DNA of 64,000 nt. Origin: Zobellia alginiliquefaciens (lineage in GTDB: Bacteria; Bacteroidota; Bacteroidia; Flavobacteriales; Flavobacteriaceae). The stretch spans positions 4,464,001 to 4,528,000 of the forward strand of contig NZ_CP119758.1 of NCBI RefSeq assembly GCF_029323795.1, in the 5' to 3' direction. Shown here piece after piece: positions 52,853 through 60,851 of the stretch. Each line of letters begins with the position of its first letter. The first letter of the stretch is position 1. The notes beneath the pieces were generated by a model. That model had not been told where the DNA came from, searched no databases, and saw nothing but the letters and a program-made list of their open reading frames with translations. Made by a program: the position numbers and the translations under genes.

Positions 52853-52957
52853 ATGAGATACGTGCTTCCCATGGTGAAGGTTACGGTTCTAATGACTATT
52901 CCAGCATTGATTACGGGAGGTATTCTTAGACTTAAGAAGAGAATAAAAAGGGCTTAA
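52853..52957 (+). CDS. putative 34-residue small membrane peptide
   Basis: A short open frame begins with ATG immediately after the stop codon of the DUF4405 gene (TGA-ATG, zero gap). It encodes 34 residues: a hydrophobic middle (VTVLMTIPALITGGIL) flanked by a strongly basic tail (RLKKRIKRA). The layout, one possible membrane helix with positive C-terminus, is like small subunits of membrane complexes. It could be translated by reinitiation. Too short for confident calling; expression unproven. Confidence 0.45.
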   Translation: MRYVLPMVKVTVLMTIPALITGGILRLKKRIKRA

Positions 52958-53025
52958 TTCTATACCTAAGCACAATAGATTTATAAAGTACATTCTATAA
53001 AGACGTCTTTTTTTAGATAATTTAT

Positions 53026-53069
53026 GTAACCAGTTACGATATTATTTTTATATTTGAGTAACCAGTTAC
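53026..53069 (+). promoter_or_regulatory. MarR-type operators and promoter of the marR-ygjV pair
   Basis: Two identical 12-mers GTAACCAGTTAC (inverted repeat GTAAC-ca-GTTAC) at 53026-53037 and 53058-53069, starting 32 bp apart (about three helical turns). Between them TATATTTG (53049-53056) is a perfect -7 element. A regulator bound at both sites would cover the promoter of the MarR gene starting at 53074. Confidence 0.7.
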
Positions 53070-53073
53070 ATAT

Positions 53074-53562
53074 ATGACTATGGATGACTATTTATCAGAG
53101 ATAGAATTTGCAGGATTAATAAGTAGAATCAAGCGATTGAGTGATGAAATCCTTTATAGCACAAGAGATTACTACAAAACGGTGGGTTTGGATATTGAGC
53201 CTAATTGGCATTTGATATTCTTATTGTTAGAGGAGCATGAGTCCATGACCATTACGGAAATAGCGCAAGAGTTGAGAATGTCACATCCCGCATGTGTCAA
53301 GATTATCAACAAAATGAAGAAAAAGGGATATGTAACCACCAGAACAGATGATCGCGATTTGAGAAGACAATTGCTAGAGCTGTCTGAGAAATCCAAAAAA
53401 CAGCTACCTCTTTTCCATAAACACTGGAACGCTGGAATGAAAACGACCGAAGAGCTGGTAGCCAACAGTCCGCATTTTATTAAGGAATTAAAAGAGATGG
53501 AAATTAAGATAAGTAAGAAAAGTTATAAGGAACGAACATTAAACAATTTAGATTTGAGATGA
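53074..53562 (+). CDS. MarR family transcriptional regulator
   Basis: 162 residues with a winged helix-turn-helix (SMTITEIAQELRMSHPACVK) and the wing motif GYVTTRTDDRDLRRQLLELS. Helical ends form the dimer domain. The two identical palindromes around its promoter indicate autoregulation. Its stop overlaps the start of the next gene by 4 bp (ATGA). Ligand unknown. Confidence 0.9.
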   Translation: MTMDDYLSEIEFAGLISRIKRLSDEILYSTRDYYKTVGLDIEPNWHLIFLLLEEHESMTITEIAQELRMSHPACVKIINKMKKKGYVTTRTDDRDLRRQLLELSEKSKKQLPLFHKHWNAGMKTTEELVANSPHFIKELKEMEIKISKKSYKERTLNNLDLR

Positions 53563-53795
53563 ACCTGCTTGCTGAAATATTGGGATATATTGCGATTGGT
53601 ACGGGATTTTTTGCGGCAACCAAAAAAGAAATGGGGTCATTTAGAATATGGCACCTGGTTTCCAGCTTTTTCTATATTATTTACGGACTATTCTTAAAAT
53701 CCGGCCCGTTAATTATTGCCGGTGTTGTTTTCTGTATTATTCATGTGTACCATTTAAAGAAGTTAAAAGACAATCATATAAATAAAACCCATTAA
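53559..53795 (+). CDS. small YgjV-like inner membrane protein
   Basis: 78 residues with two to three membrane helices (ILGYIAIGTGFFAATKKEMG, LVSSFFYIIYGLFLKSGP, IIAGVVFCIIHVYHLKK) resembling half of the YgjV family, whose members are about twice as long. Translationally coupled to the MarR gene by a 4-bp overlap. Role unknown. Confidence 0.75.
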   Translation: MNLLAEILGYIAIGTGFFAATKKEMGSFRIWHLVSSFFYIIYGLFLKSGPLIIAGVVFCIIHVYHLKKLKDNHINKTH

Positions 53796-53846
53796 GACTA
53801 ACTTGCGGAACAAGCTTTAAAATATAGGTAAAGCCAAAATGAGATT

Positions 53847-54416
53847 ATGACCGCCGAGAACCAGTTAAGGAAGCATATTGAGGAAGTAGTACACTTAACA
53901 GATGAGGAGTACAGATTTGTGCTATCTCATTTTTTGATTGAAAACTATAGAAAAAATGATTTTCTTATCCGTTCAGGGGATAAAACAACACAATGTTATT
54001 ATGTGGTGTATGGCTTGTTAAAACTGGTTTTAGAGGATGAAGACGGAAAGCAACATATTGCATCTTTTGCCATGGAAGACTGGTGGGAAAGCGATTTTTC
54101 TGCGTTTTTCTCTGGAAATAGGGCCAAGTTATCTTTACAATGTATTGAGGACAGTAAGGTGTTTGTCATCTCATTAAAGAATTATAATAAACTCGCTGCG
54201 GGTTTGCCTAAAATGGAGCATTTCTTTTTAAAGAAGTCTCATTCTGGTCATATTGCTTTACAAAATAGAGTCTTATCTTTTCTAACTTCTAACGCTACGG
54301 AAAGGTACGAGCAGCTTCTAAAACAACATCCGGTCTTGTTTCAACGCGTACCTAAAACTCTTTTAGCATCTTATTTGGGGGTTTCTCGGGAAACGCTCAG
54401 TAGGCTTTCTTCTTAA
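53847..54416 (+). CDS. Crp/Fnr family transcriptional regulator
   Basis: 189 residues: a cyclic-nucleotide-binding-like N-terminal barrel (NDFLIRSGDKTTQCYYVVYG, LLKLVLEDEDGKQHIASFAM) and a C-terminal HTH (VPKTLLASYLGVSRETLSRL). No Cys cluster for an iron-sulfur sensor is present, so it is not a true Fnr. A CRP-type palindrome follows at 54436-54451, before an exported RidA gene. Effector unknown. Confidence 0.9.
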   Translation: MTAENQLRKHIEEVVHLTDEEYRFVLSHFLIENYRKNDFLIRSGDKTTQCYYVVYGLLKLVLEDEDGKQHIASFAMEDWWESDFSAFFSGNRAKLSLQCIEDSKVFVISLKNYNKLAAGLPKMEHFFLKKSHSGHIALQNRVLSFLTSNATERYEQLLKQHPVLFQRVPKTLLASYLGVSRETLSRLSS

Positions 54417-54435
54417 TTCTTCCATTGAATGTAAT

Positions 54436-54451
54436 TGTGATGTTTGTCACA
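54436..54451 (+). promoter_or_regulatory. CRP/FNR-type palindrome
   Basis: TGTGA-tgtttg-TCACA is a perfect match to the CRP consensus half-sites with 6-bp spacing. It lies between the Crp/Fnr-family gene and the RidA-family gene, 52 bp before the latter's ATG, where it could act as activator site. Confidence 0.65.
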
Positions 54452-54503
54452 TGTTAACCCTTTTCTTGTTTGAATCTTTGTAATAGGATTTTAATGAATA
54501 GGT

Positions 54504-54965
54504 ATGAACTATAAAAGCGGAATGTTGGCAATTCTAACGCTAAGTGGAATGTCATTGGCCGCACAAAACATTGCAATGGAAAAAAGAACAATTAACCCTT
54601 GGGAGTGGCAAGACCAAAGAAGTTATGTACAGGCTGTTGAAGTAACAGATGTTCATGGAACCCTTTATGTATCTGGTCAAACCGCCATAGATGCCGATGG
54701 TAATACAAGCACGGCCGATATGAAAAGTCAGCTTAAACAATCAATTCAAAACTTAGAAAAGGTTATAGAGGATGCTGGTTATAGCTGTGAAAATATAGTA
54801 AGGCTAAATGTTTATACAACCTCTACGGAGGAGCTTTTTAGCTGTTTTGATATTTTCCAAGATTGGGTAAACGAGCAAGGTATGAAACAGGCAAGTACGT
54901 TATTAGAAGTGAAAAGTCTATTTGAAACGCTGAAAGTAGAATTAGAAGCAACAGTAGTAAGGTAG
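54504..54965 (+). CDS. exported RidA family protein
   Basis: 153 residues with an N-terminal signal-like segment (GMLAILTLSGMSLAAQN) and a RidA/YjgF domain. The imine-deaminase landmarks are VSGQTAIDADGNT and the Arg in IVRLNVYTT; a Glu near the C-terminus completes the pocket. Cytosolic RidA removes reactive enamines; export is unusual and suggests another role or a mis-set start (an internal ATG at residue 25 would give a cytosolic form). A strong terminator follows. Confidence 0.82.
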   Translation: MNYKSGMLAILTLSGMSLAAQNIAMEKRTINPWEWQDQRSYVQAVEVTDVHGTLYVSGQTAIDADGNTSTADMKSQLKQSIQNLEKVIEDAGYSCENIVRLNVYTTSTEELFSCFDIFQDWVNEQGMKQASTLLEVKSLFETLKVELEATVVR

Positions 54966-54974
54966 CATAAAAAC

Positions 54975-55008
54975 AAAAAAGCTTACTGATAAACCAGTAA
55001 GCTTTTTA
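54975..55008. terminator. bidirectional terminator between ridA-like and pfpI-like genes
   Basis: AAAAAAGCTTACTG-ataaac-CAGTAAGCTTTTT forms a long stem with A-run and T-run on the two sides, serving the convergent genes on both strands. Confidence 0.85.
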
Positions 55009-55027
55009 CTATTGGGGGAACTACAAT

Positions 55028-55705
55028 TTAGTTTAGGCTAGCCAAAAGTTTTTCGGCTACTAGTTCAGATGATGCAGGGTTTTGACCTGTTATCAAATTG
55101 CCATCTTGTAAAGCATAAGCGGCCCAATCCTCTTTTTTAGAATAGATTCCGCCATTTGCTTGTAACATATCCTCTACCAAGAAAGGAACAACATTAGTAA
55201 GCTGCACTGCTTCTTCTTCCGTGTTTGTGAATCCGGTTACTTTTTTACCTTTCACAATTGAGTTACCGTCTTTTCCGTTTACTTCTTTCAAAGCAGCAGG
55301 GGCATGACAAACAAAAGCAATAGGTTTATCCTGCGTATTGAATTTTTCGATCAGGGCTTTAGATTGAGCATCTGTTGCTAAATCCCACAACGGACCGTGA
55401 CCACCAGGGTAGAAAACCGCATCAAAATCATCGGCATTCATATCCGCCAATACCTTTGTATTCTTGATTTTTTCTTGAGCAACGGGGTCATTGTTAAAAC
55501 GCTCGGTATCCGCAGTACTCGCATCCGGAGCATCACTACTGGGATCAATAGGAGCTGCACCACCTTTTGGAGTGGCCAAAGTTATTTCGGCTCCTTTATC
55601 CAATAAAGTATAGTACGGGTTGGCAAATTCTTCTACCCAAAATCCTGTTTTTTTCCCTGTATCTCCCAATTTATCATGAGAGGTCAAAACGAATAATATT
55701 TTCAT
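55028..55705 (-). CDS. DJ-1/PfpI family (Hsp31-like) glutamine amidotransferase-fold protein
   Basis: 225-residue protein. The nucleophile Cys133 followed by His134 lies in FVCHAPAAL, with acid Glu near residues 25-26 (FWVEEFANPYY). This matches Hsp31/glyoxalase III-like members that detoxify methylglyoxal or act as chaperones. It ends a minus-strand run of redox enzymes led by a TetR gene, which fits removal of reactive aldehydes. Confidence 0.88.
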   Translation of the reverse strand: MKILFVLTSHDKLGDTGKKTGFWVEEFANPYYTLLDKGAEITLATPKGGAAPIDPSSDAPDASTADTERFNNDPVAQEKIKNTKVLADMNADDFDAVFYPGGHGPLWDLATDAQSKALIEKFNTQDKPIAFVCHAPAALKEVNGKDGNSIVKGKKVTGFTNTEEEAVQLTNVVPFLVEDMLQANGGIYSKKEDWAAYALQDGNLITGQNPASSELVAEKLLASLN

Positions 55706-55733
55706 GTATATAGTTTTTAAGTTACTGTTATGG

Positions 55734-56894
55734 CTAGTATGCCATTTTTACGATTTTCTCTGCATCTTTTGGGGTTAATGCTTGACGCTCGCCAAGACCT
55801 TCCCAACCACGATCGGTAAATCGTTGGGCAATTTTTTCAGCGGTACCTTCGTACTCCGAAGTATAATCGGATAATTTGGTATCGATACCCAACTCTTTAA
55901 AGAAAGCTTCGGTTTTTTCTATAGCCGCATAGGCTTTATCGTCAATGCTACCTTCTGTAATATTCCAAACACGTTCACCGTACTGGGCCAATTTTTCCTT
56001 TTTAGCCTCAAAATTGTACTTGTAGTGACTTGGGGCAACAACGGCTAATGTTCTAGCGTGGTCTATCCCGAACAAGGCAGTAAGCTCGTGGCCCATCATA
56101 TGAACGGCCCAATCACCAGGAACCCCTTGTTGGATAAGTCCGTTTAATGCCAAGGTACAACTCCACATAAAGTTAGCTGCAGCTTCATAGTCGCTAGGGT
56201 CTTTGATCACTCTTGGAGCTATCTCAATAAGCGTCTGTAAAATACTTTCGGCAAAACGGTCTTGCAAAAATCCACCTACCGGATAGGTCATGTACTGTTC
56301 AAGAACATGGGTAAAAGCATCCGTTATACCGTTTACCAATTGTCTTTCTGGAATGGAAGTAATCACCTGTGGGTCAAGAATGGAAAACTGCGGGAATAGG
56401 GCAGGTCCTCCAAACGCTAATTTCTCTTGAGTTTCCTTTCTAGAGATTACGGTACCGGAATTCATTTCAGAACCCGTAGCCGGTAAGGTTAAAACGGTAC
56501 CAAAAGGCATCCCTTTTTTCATAGGCTCTCGTTTTCTTACAAAATCCCACGGTTCCTCACCTTCATAAACTGCAGCAGCAGATAAAAATTTAGTTCCATC
56601 AATTACGGAACCTCCACCAACGGCAAGAAGATAGGTGATGTTTTCTTCTTTGATGACCTTTAGGGCATCCATTAAAACAGCGTATTCCGGGTTGGCAGGA
56701 ATTCCACCGAACTCAACAACATCAGCTTCGCTCAGTGCAGCTTTAACTTGGTCGTAAACCCCATTCTTTTTGATGCTTCCACCTCCATAAAGCAGTAATA
56801 CTTTAGCATCGGATGGAATCTCATCGGTTAATTTTTGGATAGTATCTTTCCCAAATATAATTTTAGTGGGATTCTTAAATTCAAAATTATTCAT
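55734..56894 (-). CDS. iron-containing alcohol dehydrogenase (YqhD-like)
   Basis: 386 residues. The nucleotide region LLLYGGGSIKKNGVYDQV and GGGSVIDGTK are visible, and the metal ligands are in DAFTHVLEQYMTYP and MGHELTALFGIDHARTLAVV. YqhD-type enzymes reduce aldehydes with NADPH. It lies in the TetR-led gene run and is probably co-transcribed with its neighbours (gaps about 30 bp). Confidence 0.92.
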   Translation of the reverse strand: MNNFEFKNPTKIIFGKDTIQKLTDEIPSDAKVLLLYGGGSIKKNGVYDQVKAALSEADVVEFGGIPANPEYAVLMDALKVIKEENITYLLAVGGGSVIDGTKFLSAAAVYEGEEPWDFVRKREPMKKGMPFGTVLTLPATGSEMNSGTVISRKETQEKLAFGGPALFPQFSILDPQVITSIPERQLVNGITDAFTHVLEQYMTYPVGGFLQDRFAESILQTLIEIAPRVIKDPSDYEAAANFMWSCTLALNGLIQQGVPGDWAVHMMGHELTALFGIDHARTLAVVAPSHYKYNFEAKKEKLAQYGERVWNITEGSIDDKAYAAIEKTEAFFKELGIDTKLSDYTSEYEGTAEKIAQRFTDRGWEGLGERQALTPKDAEKIVKMAY

Positions 56895-56925
56895 AATGTA
56901 TTCTCTTTTTCAATAGTTTCTGTCG

Positions 56926-57933
56926 TTATATTTTAACGACCATTTTTCCTTTATTTTTTCCATCGAATAAATCGATGAATGCTTGAGGGATATTATCAAA
57001 ACCCTCTACGATAGTTTCACTGTAGGTCAATTTTTCTTCACCTAACCAAGTAGCCAGTTGTTTGATAGCTTCTGGGAATTTCTCCGCATAATTTGAAACA
57101 ATAAAACCTTGCATAAGCGCACTGTTCTTTACTAAAAAGGGTTGCACACTAACACTCTTGGGCAGTTCAGTATTGTTATAGACCGAAATGGCCCCACAGA
57201 TAATTATTCTCGCAAATCTGTTGATGCTGAACAAAACGGCATCCGAAATAGGTCCGCCAACATTATCAAAATAAATATCAACTCCGTCAGGAGCCGCCTC
57301 TTTGATAGCTGCGGTCATATCTTCGGTAGTGTTGTAGTTAATACCTTCATCAAAACCGAATTTCGTTTTCAGTAGGTCTACCTTTTCATCGCTACCAGCA
57401 ATACCAATGACCTTAAGACCTAGAATCTTTCCTATTTGGCCCACTACGCTACCCACGGCGCCAGCTGCACCGGAAACCACTAAAGTTTCCCCGGCTTTGG
57501 GTTTTCCTATTTCTGTAAGACCCAAGTATGCCGTTAATCCTGTCATACCCAAAATTCCTAAATAGGCGCTCAAGGGTGCTTTATTGGGGTCTACTTTATT
57601 AAGACCTTCTCCAGTGGAAACCTGTTGGGTCTTCCAATCTAGCATGCCGGAAAGGTAGTCGCCCTCTTTATGCTCATTGTGCTTAGATGCAACAACTTTT
57701 GCCACTATACCTGATTGAACGGGTTTGTTCAATTCAAAAGGAGGAACGTATGATTTGCTGTCATTCATTCTGCCACGTAAATAGGGGTCTACTGATACGT
57801 AAACGGTTTCCAAAAGAACTTCCCCATCCGTTATGTCTAATGCGACATCCTCTTCAACAAATTCAAAATCCGATACCGAAGGTTTTCCCTTTGGTCTATT
57901 TTTTAATAAAATTGTTTTCATGTTTTTCTTCAT
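56926..57933 (-). CDS. NADP-dependent alkenal/one oxidoreductase (MDR family)
   Basis: 335-residue medium-chain reductase, zinc-free, of the leukotriene B4 12-hydroxydehydrogenase/CurA group, which reduces the double bond of reactive alkenals. Features are VDPYLRGRMND, the NADP motif GAAGAVGSVVGQIGKILG and IYFDNVGG. Start is ATG at 57933; an ATG four codons later is also possible. It is placed 2 bp after the nitroreductase gene. Confidence 0.92.
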   Translation of the reverse strand: MKKNMKTILLKNRPKGKPSVSDFEFVEEDVALDITDGEVLLETVYVSVDPYLRGRMNDSKSYVPPFELNKPVQSGIVAKVVASKHNEHKEGDYLSGMLDWKTQQVSTGEGLNKVDPNKAPLSAYLGILGMTGLTAYLGLTEIGKPKAGETLVVSGAAGAVGSVVGQIGKILGLKVIGIAGSDEKVDLLKTKFGFDEGINYNTTEDMTAAIKEAAPDGVDIYFDNVGGPISDAVLFSINRFARIIICGAISVYNNTELPKSVSVQPFLVKNSALMQGFIVSNYAEKFPEAIKQLATWLGEEKLTYSETIVEGFDNIPQAFIDLFDGKNKGKMVVKI

Positions 57934-57935
57934 TT

Positions 57936-58568
57936 TTAGTCCAAAACTGTTACTAAATCTTCAGTGCTCTTTCTTACTTTTACTAAGTCGGATAACCAAT
58001 CTTCTTTTGCATCTCTATACCCTATTGGCAACAGTACACAGCTGCGCAGGCCTTTTTTGCGTAGTCCAAGAATTTTATCGACCGCATCTGCGTCAAAACC
58101 TTCCATTGGTGTAGAATCGACTCCCTCAAAGGCGGCAGCGGTTATAGCCTGTGAAAAGGCAATGTATGCCTGTCTTGCTGCATGTTGAAAGTTTTCTTCG
58201 GCATCTCTCTGTGGATATATACCTAACAATTGTTTTCTATAATTCTCCCAACCTTCGTTCTTAAAACCACGAATCTCATTGGTGAGGTCGAACATTTTAT
58301 TGATACGTTCCTCGGTATACGTATCCCAAGCGGCAAATACCAATAGATGTGATGCATCCGTAACTACGGATTGGTTCCAAGCTACAGGCTTGATTTGTTC
58401 TTTTAATTCTTGATTTTTTACTACAATAATCTCAAAAGGTTGTAGACCACTAGAAGTAGGGGCAAGGCGCGCCGCTTCTAAAATACGGTCAACTTTTTCC
58501 TGCGGAACGGTTTTTCCGTTCATTGCTTTTGTAGCGTATCTCCAATTTAATTTATCAAGTAATTCCAT
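57936..58568 (-). CDS. NAD(P)H-dependent oxidoreductase, nitroreductase family (NfsB-like)
   Basis: 210-residue FMN enzyme. FMN and substrate features are NWRYATKAMNG, ARLAPTSSGLQPFEIIV, QAYIAFSQAITAAAFEGVDS and the C-terminal LLPIGYRDAKEDW. NfsB-like enzymes reduce quinones, nitro compounds and aldehydes. The ATG at 58568 is used because the family begins MELLDKLNWR. It follows the TetR gene by 26 bp. Confidence 0.92.
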   Translation of the reverse strand: MELLDKLNWRYATKAMNGKTVPQEKVDRILEAARLAPTSSGLQPFEIIVVKNQELKEQIKPVAWNQSVVTDASHLLVFAAWDTYTEERINKMFDLTNEIRGFKNEGWENYRKQLLGIYPQRDAEENFQHAARQAYIAFSQAITAAAFEGVDSTPMEGFDADAVDKILGLRKKGLRSCVLLPIGYRDAKEDWLSDLVKVRKSTEDLVTVLD

Positions 58569-58594
58569 TTTATCGTATTTTAAGATAGTTGTAT

Positions 58595-59173
58595 TTATTT
58601 TTTTATACTGCTCCAAGCCGACTGAAAAGCTTCTTCTAAATGTTCCTCCGTCAGTTGAAAAGAGCCTCGTTTTTGTGTGATCATCAGAAAAGAAAGCGGG
58701 TTAATGGCGTATGCATATAAGATGTAATCATCTAAGGGTTTAATAGAGCCTTCCGCCTTGCCACGAGCCCATAGATCCAACAAAGGTTGTAGATGTTTAA
58801 TACCTTCCATACGGCTAGGTTCATCTATTATAGGAGTGTTGTCACATTGAGCAAGGAACATAGCTTCTTCACATTCCTTAAGTTTAAAATCGGCTATGCG
58901 TTTCCAAATGAGTTCAAAGCCCTCCGCAACATCCATTGTTTCATCAAAAGTGGCGAATGCGTATGCTGTAAAGGCTGCTTTTACTTCTATATACACCTGA
59001 TTTACCAAATCTTGTTTATTCTCAAAATAGAGATAAATAGTAGCAGGGGACACATTGGCCATCTTAGCTATTTTGGACATAGGTGCCGCATGAAAACCAC
59101 TGTTGTTTACCAACTCTATGGTAGCTTTTACCAGTGCATTTCTCTTAATTTGACTCTTTGTTAATTCTGCCAT
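58595..59173 (-). CDS. TetR/AcrR family transcriptional regulator
   Basis: 192 residues with an N-terminal HTH (AAPMSKIAKMANVSPATIYL, YFENKQDLVNQVY) and a helical ligand domain. A perfect palindrome lies just upstream of its promoter. It heads a minus-strand run with nitroreductase, alkenal reductase, aldehyde reductase and Hsp31-like protein and probably controls them in response to an electrophile (inference). Confidence 0.92.
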   Translation of the reverse strand: MAELTKSQIKRNALVKATIELVNNSGFHAAPMSKIAKMANVSPATIYLYFENKQDLVNQVYIEVKAAFTAYAFATFDETMDVAEGFELIWKRIADFKLKECEEAMFLAQCDNTPIIDEPSRMEGIKHLQPLLDLWARGKAEGSIKPLDDYILYAYAINPLSFLMITQKRGSFQLTEEHLEEAFQSAWSSIKK

Positions 59174-59190
59174 GATTTCTAATTCTGGTC

Positions 59191-59220
59191 CAAAGGTAAG
59201 AACAAAAATGAACGTTCATT
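59191..59220 (-). promoter_or_regulatory. tetR promoter with palindromic operator
   Basis: Minus-strand -7 element TACCTTTG (59191-59198) and, immediately upstream in the direction of transcription, the 14-bp palindrome AATGAACGTTCATT (59207-59220). A TetR dimer bound there would cover the -33/-7 spacer and shut off the whole run. Confidence 0.65.
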
Positions 59221-59363
59221 CTTTTTTAACAAAGGTTTAGTTTTTAAGTCCAGAATGGCAGGCTCATGCTTCCGTTTACTTTGTTAAATTTGTAGGGCAA
59301 GGGTTTTAATAATTCAATTGCCTTTTATAAATACACTAATCTATTTTTTGAAAATACCAGATT

Positions 59364-59834
59364 ATGAGGACAGGATTAAGCGTAGCGACTATTTTATCAG
59401 ATTTGAAGCAAGGAAGCGTAGATTGGCAAGAATTGCTAGAAAATGTAATAACAAGTTTTGATTGCAGTACGGGTACTGTTCATTTTCTAGATCAAGAAAC
59501 ATCGCTTTTAAAAATACAGGCACATAAAGGAATTCCACCGTTTTTAATCCCAAAGTTATCTACTATTCCTATTGGAAAAGGAATGGCGGGAATTGCTGCT
59601 GAGCGGAAGGAAGCCGTAGAAATGTGTAACCTCCAGACGGATGATTCCGGAGTGGCACGTCCTGCAGCTAAAGAAACTAAAGTAGAAGGCTCCATTGCAG
59701 TGCCTATGTTGCTCAATGGAAAACTTTATGGAACATTGGGCATTGCCAAGCCCGTACCGTACGATTTTACAGAGGAAGAGCGTAAAAATCTACTAAAAAT
59801 AGGGGAGGGGATGAGCAAGGTTTTAGCGGACTGA
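59364..59834 (+). CDS. GAF domain-containing protein
   Basis: 156-residue single GAF domain (free-standing), with the strand IPIGKGMAGIAAERKEAVEM and ending GKLYGTLGIAKPVPYDFTEE. Such proteins bind small ligands or act as methionine sulfoxide reductases; the sulfoxide reductase cysteines are not evident. It is divergent from the TetR gene and convergent with the DUF481 gene. Confidence 0.85.
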   Translation: MRTGLSVATILSDLKQGSVDWQELLENVITSFDCSTGTVHFLDQETSLLKIQAHKGIPPFLIPKLSTIPIGKGMAGIAAERKEAVEMCNLQTDDSGVARPAAKETKVEGSIAVPMLLNGKLYGTLGIAKPVPYDFTEEERKNLLKIGEGMSKVLAD

Positions 59835-59850
59835 TCTATTTTGGGTATTA

Positions 59851-60612
59851 TTAAAGGGATAAGGTGAGACCTAATTTTAGATTGGATGAACGGTCGCTTT
59901 CAGAAGAAGTAGAGAAGCTGCTGTAGAAATAATTATACAGTGCGGAAATGCTAAGGTGTTCCGTTAGTGGCATTTCGGCCTTAACTTGTCCCAGTATTCT
60001 ATGATTGGCCATATAACGGTACAAAGGCTGATAGTATACGGTTCCCGTAAAGTCTAATCGGGTTTTAGGGAAGGCATATGTAGCGGATAAGTAACTGCTA
60101 TTTCGGTGGTTATATAGGCGTACCTCCGAGTCTACCAGCTTTTCTATCTCGTACATATAGGCATTCCCAAAATAGACTTTTGCGTTCTCCTCGGAAATTA
60201 GTTTTAAGCGAATTCCCGCACCGGCTAAATTCCTGTTGGAAATGGTAAGTAGGGTATTATTCTGATTTTGTATAAAACCTTCCAGTCTAAAGAAGTCCGT
60301 TATTTTATGGTTGTATCGTAGGTGAAAGAAATAAGAGTTTTGAAAGTCTTCGTCCTTACTTCTAATAAGATTATAGTTGCCAATAAAAAAGAGAATTTTC
60401 TTCAGGTCCTTAGACTTTAATTGGGTTGTAAGGTTTGAACCAATTTGAAGAATATAGGCGCCATTATTATCGGTGTAATTAAAGAGTAAATCGCTTTTAA
60501 GGGCAAAACGAACCGAATCTTTTTGCATTCGTTTAGATTCAATATTGACCAACTGGGCATTGGAATTGTATATGAAAAGGAGAATTATGGTAATAGATAC
60601 TATGAATCGCAT
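59851..60612 (-). CDS. DUF481 outer-membrane beta-barrel-like protein
   Basis: 253-residue exported protein (signal VSITIILLFIYNSNA) with alternating aromatic strands over its full length (YFFHLRYNHKITDFFRLEGF, AEMPLTEHLSISALYNYFYS), the pattern of DUF481 beta-barrel proteins. Probably outer membrane; function unknown. Confidence 0.8.
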   Translation of the reverse strand: MRFIVSITIILLFIYNSNAQLVNIESKRMQKDSVRFALKSDLLFNYTDNNGAYILQIGSNLTTQLKSKDLKKILFFIGNYNLIRSKDEDFQNSYFFHLRYNHKITDFFRLEGFIQNQNNTLLTISNRNLAGAGIRLKLISEENAKVYFGNAYMYEIEKLVDSEVRLYNHRNSSYLSATYAFPKTRLDFTGTVYYQPLYRYMANHRILGQVKAEMPLTEHLSISALYNYFYSSFSTSSESDRSSNLKLGLTLSL

Positions 60613-60851
60613 TCAATAAACTGTTTTTTCAAAATGCAAAACTATCCAATTTATACATTAAACAGAATCTACTGTGGGGATAATCTTATGAAATGAATAA
60701 TTTTAATATAAAAATGAGTTTCAGCGAAAAAAATAAAAACAAAAATTGTATTATTGAAGTAATAGATTACAGGCATACGGCCATTTCTTGGTTAAATTAT
60801 ATGGTAAAGTAATCAGGGTAAAAGTTAGTTTATTATATAGTATTTATTTTG

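Noticed and set aside
57687-58188. Several plus-strand frames over the alkenal reductase and nitroreductase genes
   Set aside because: All are antisense shadows with no family pattern; the minus-strand genes are complete.
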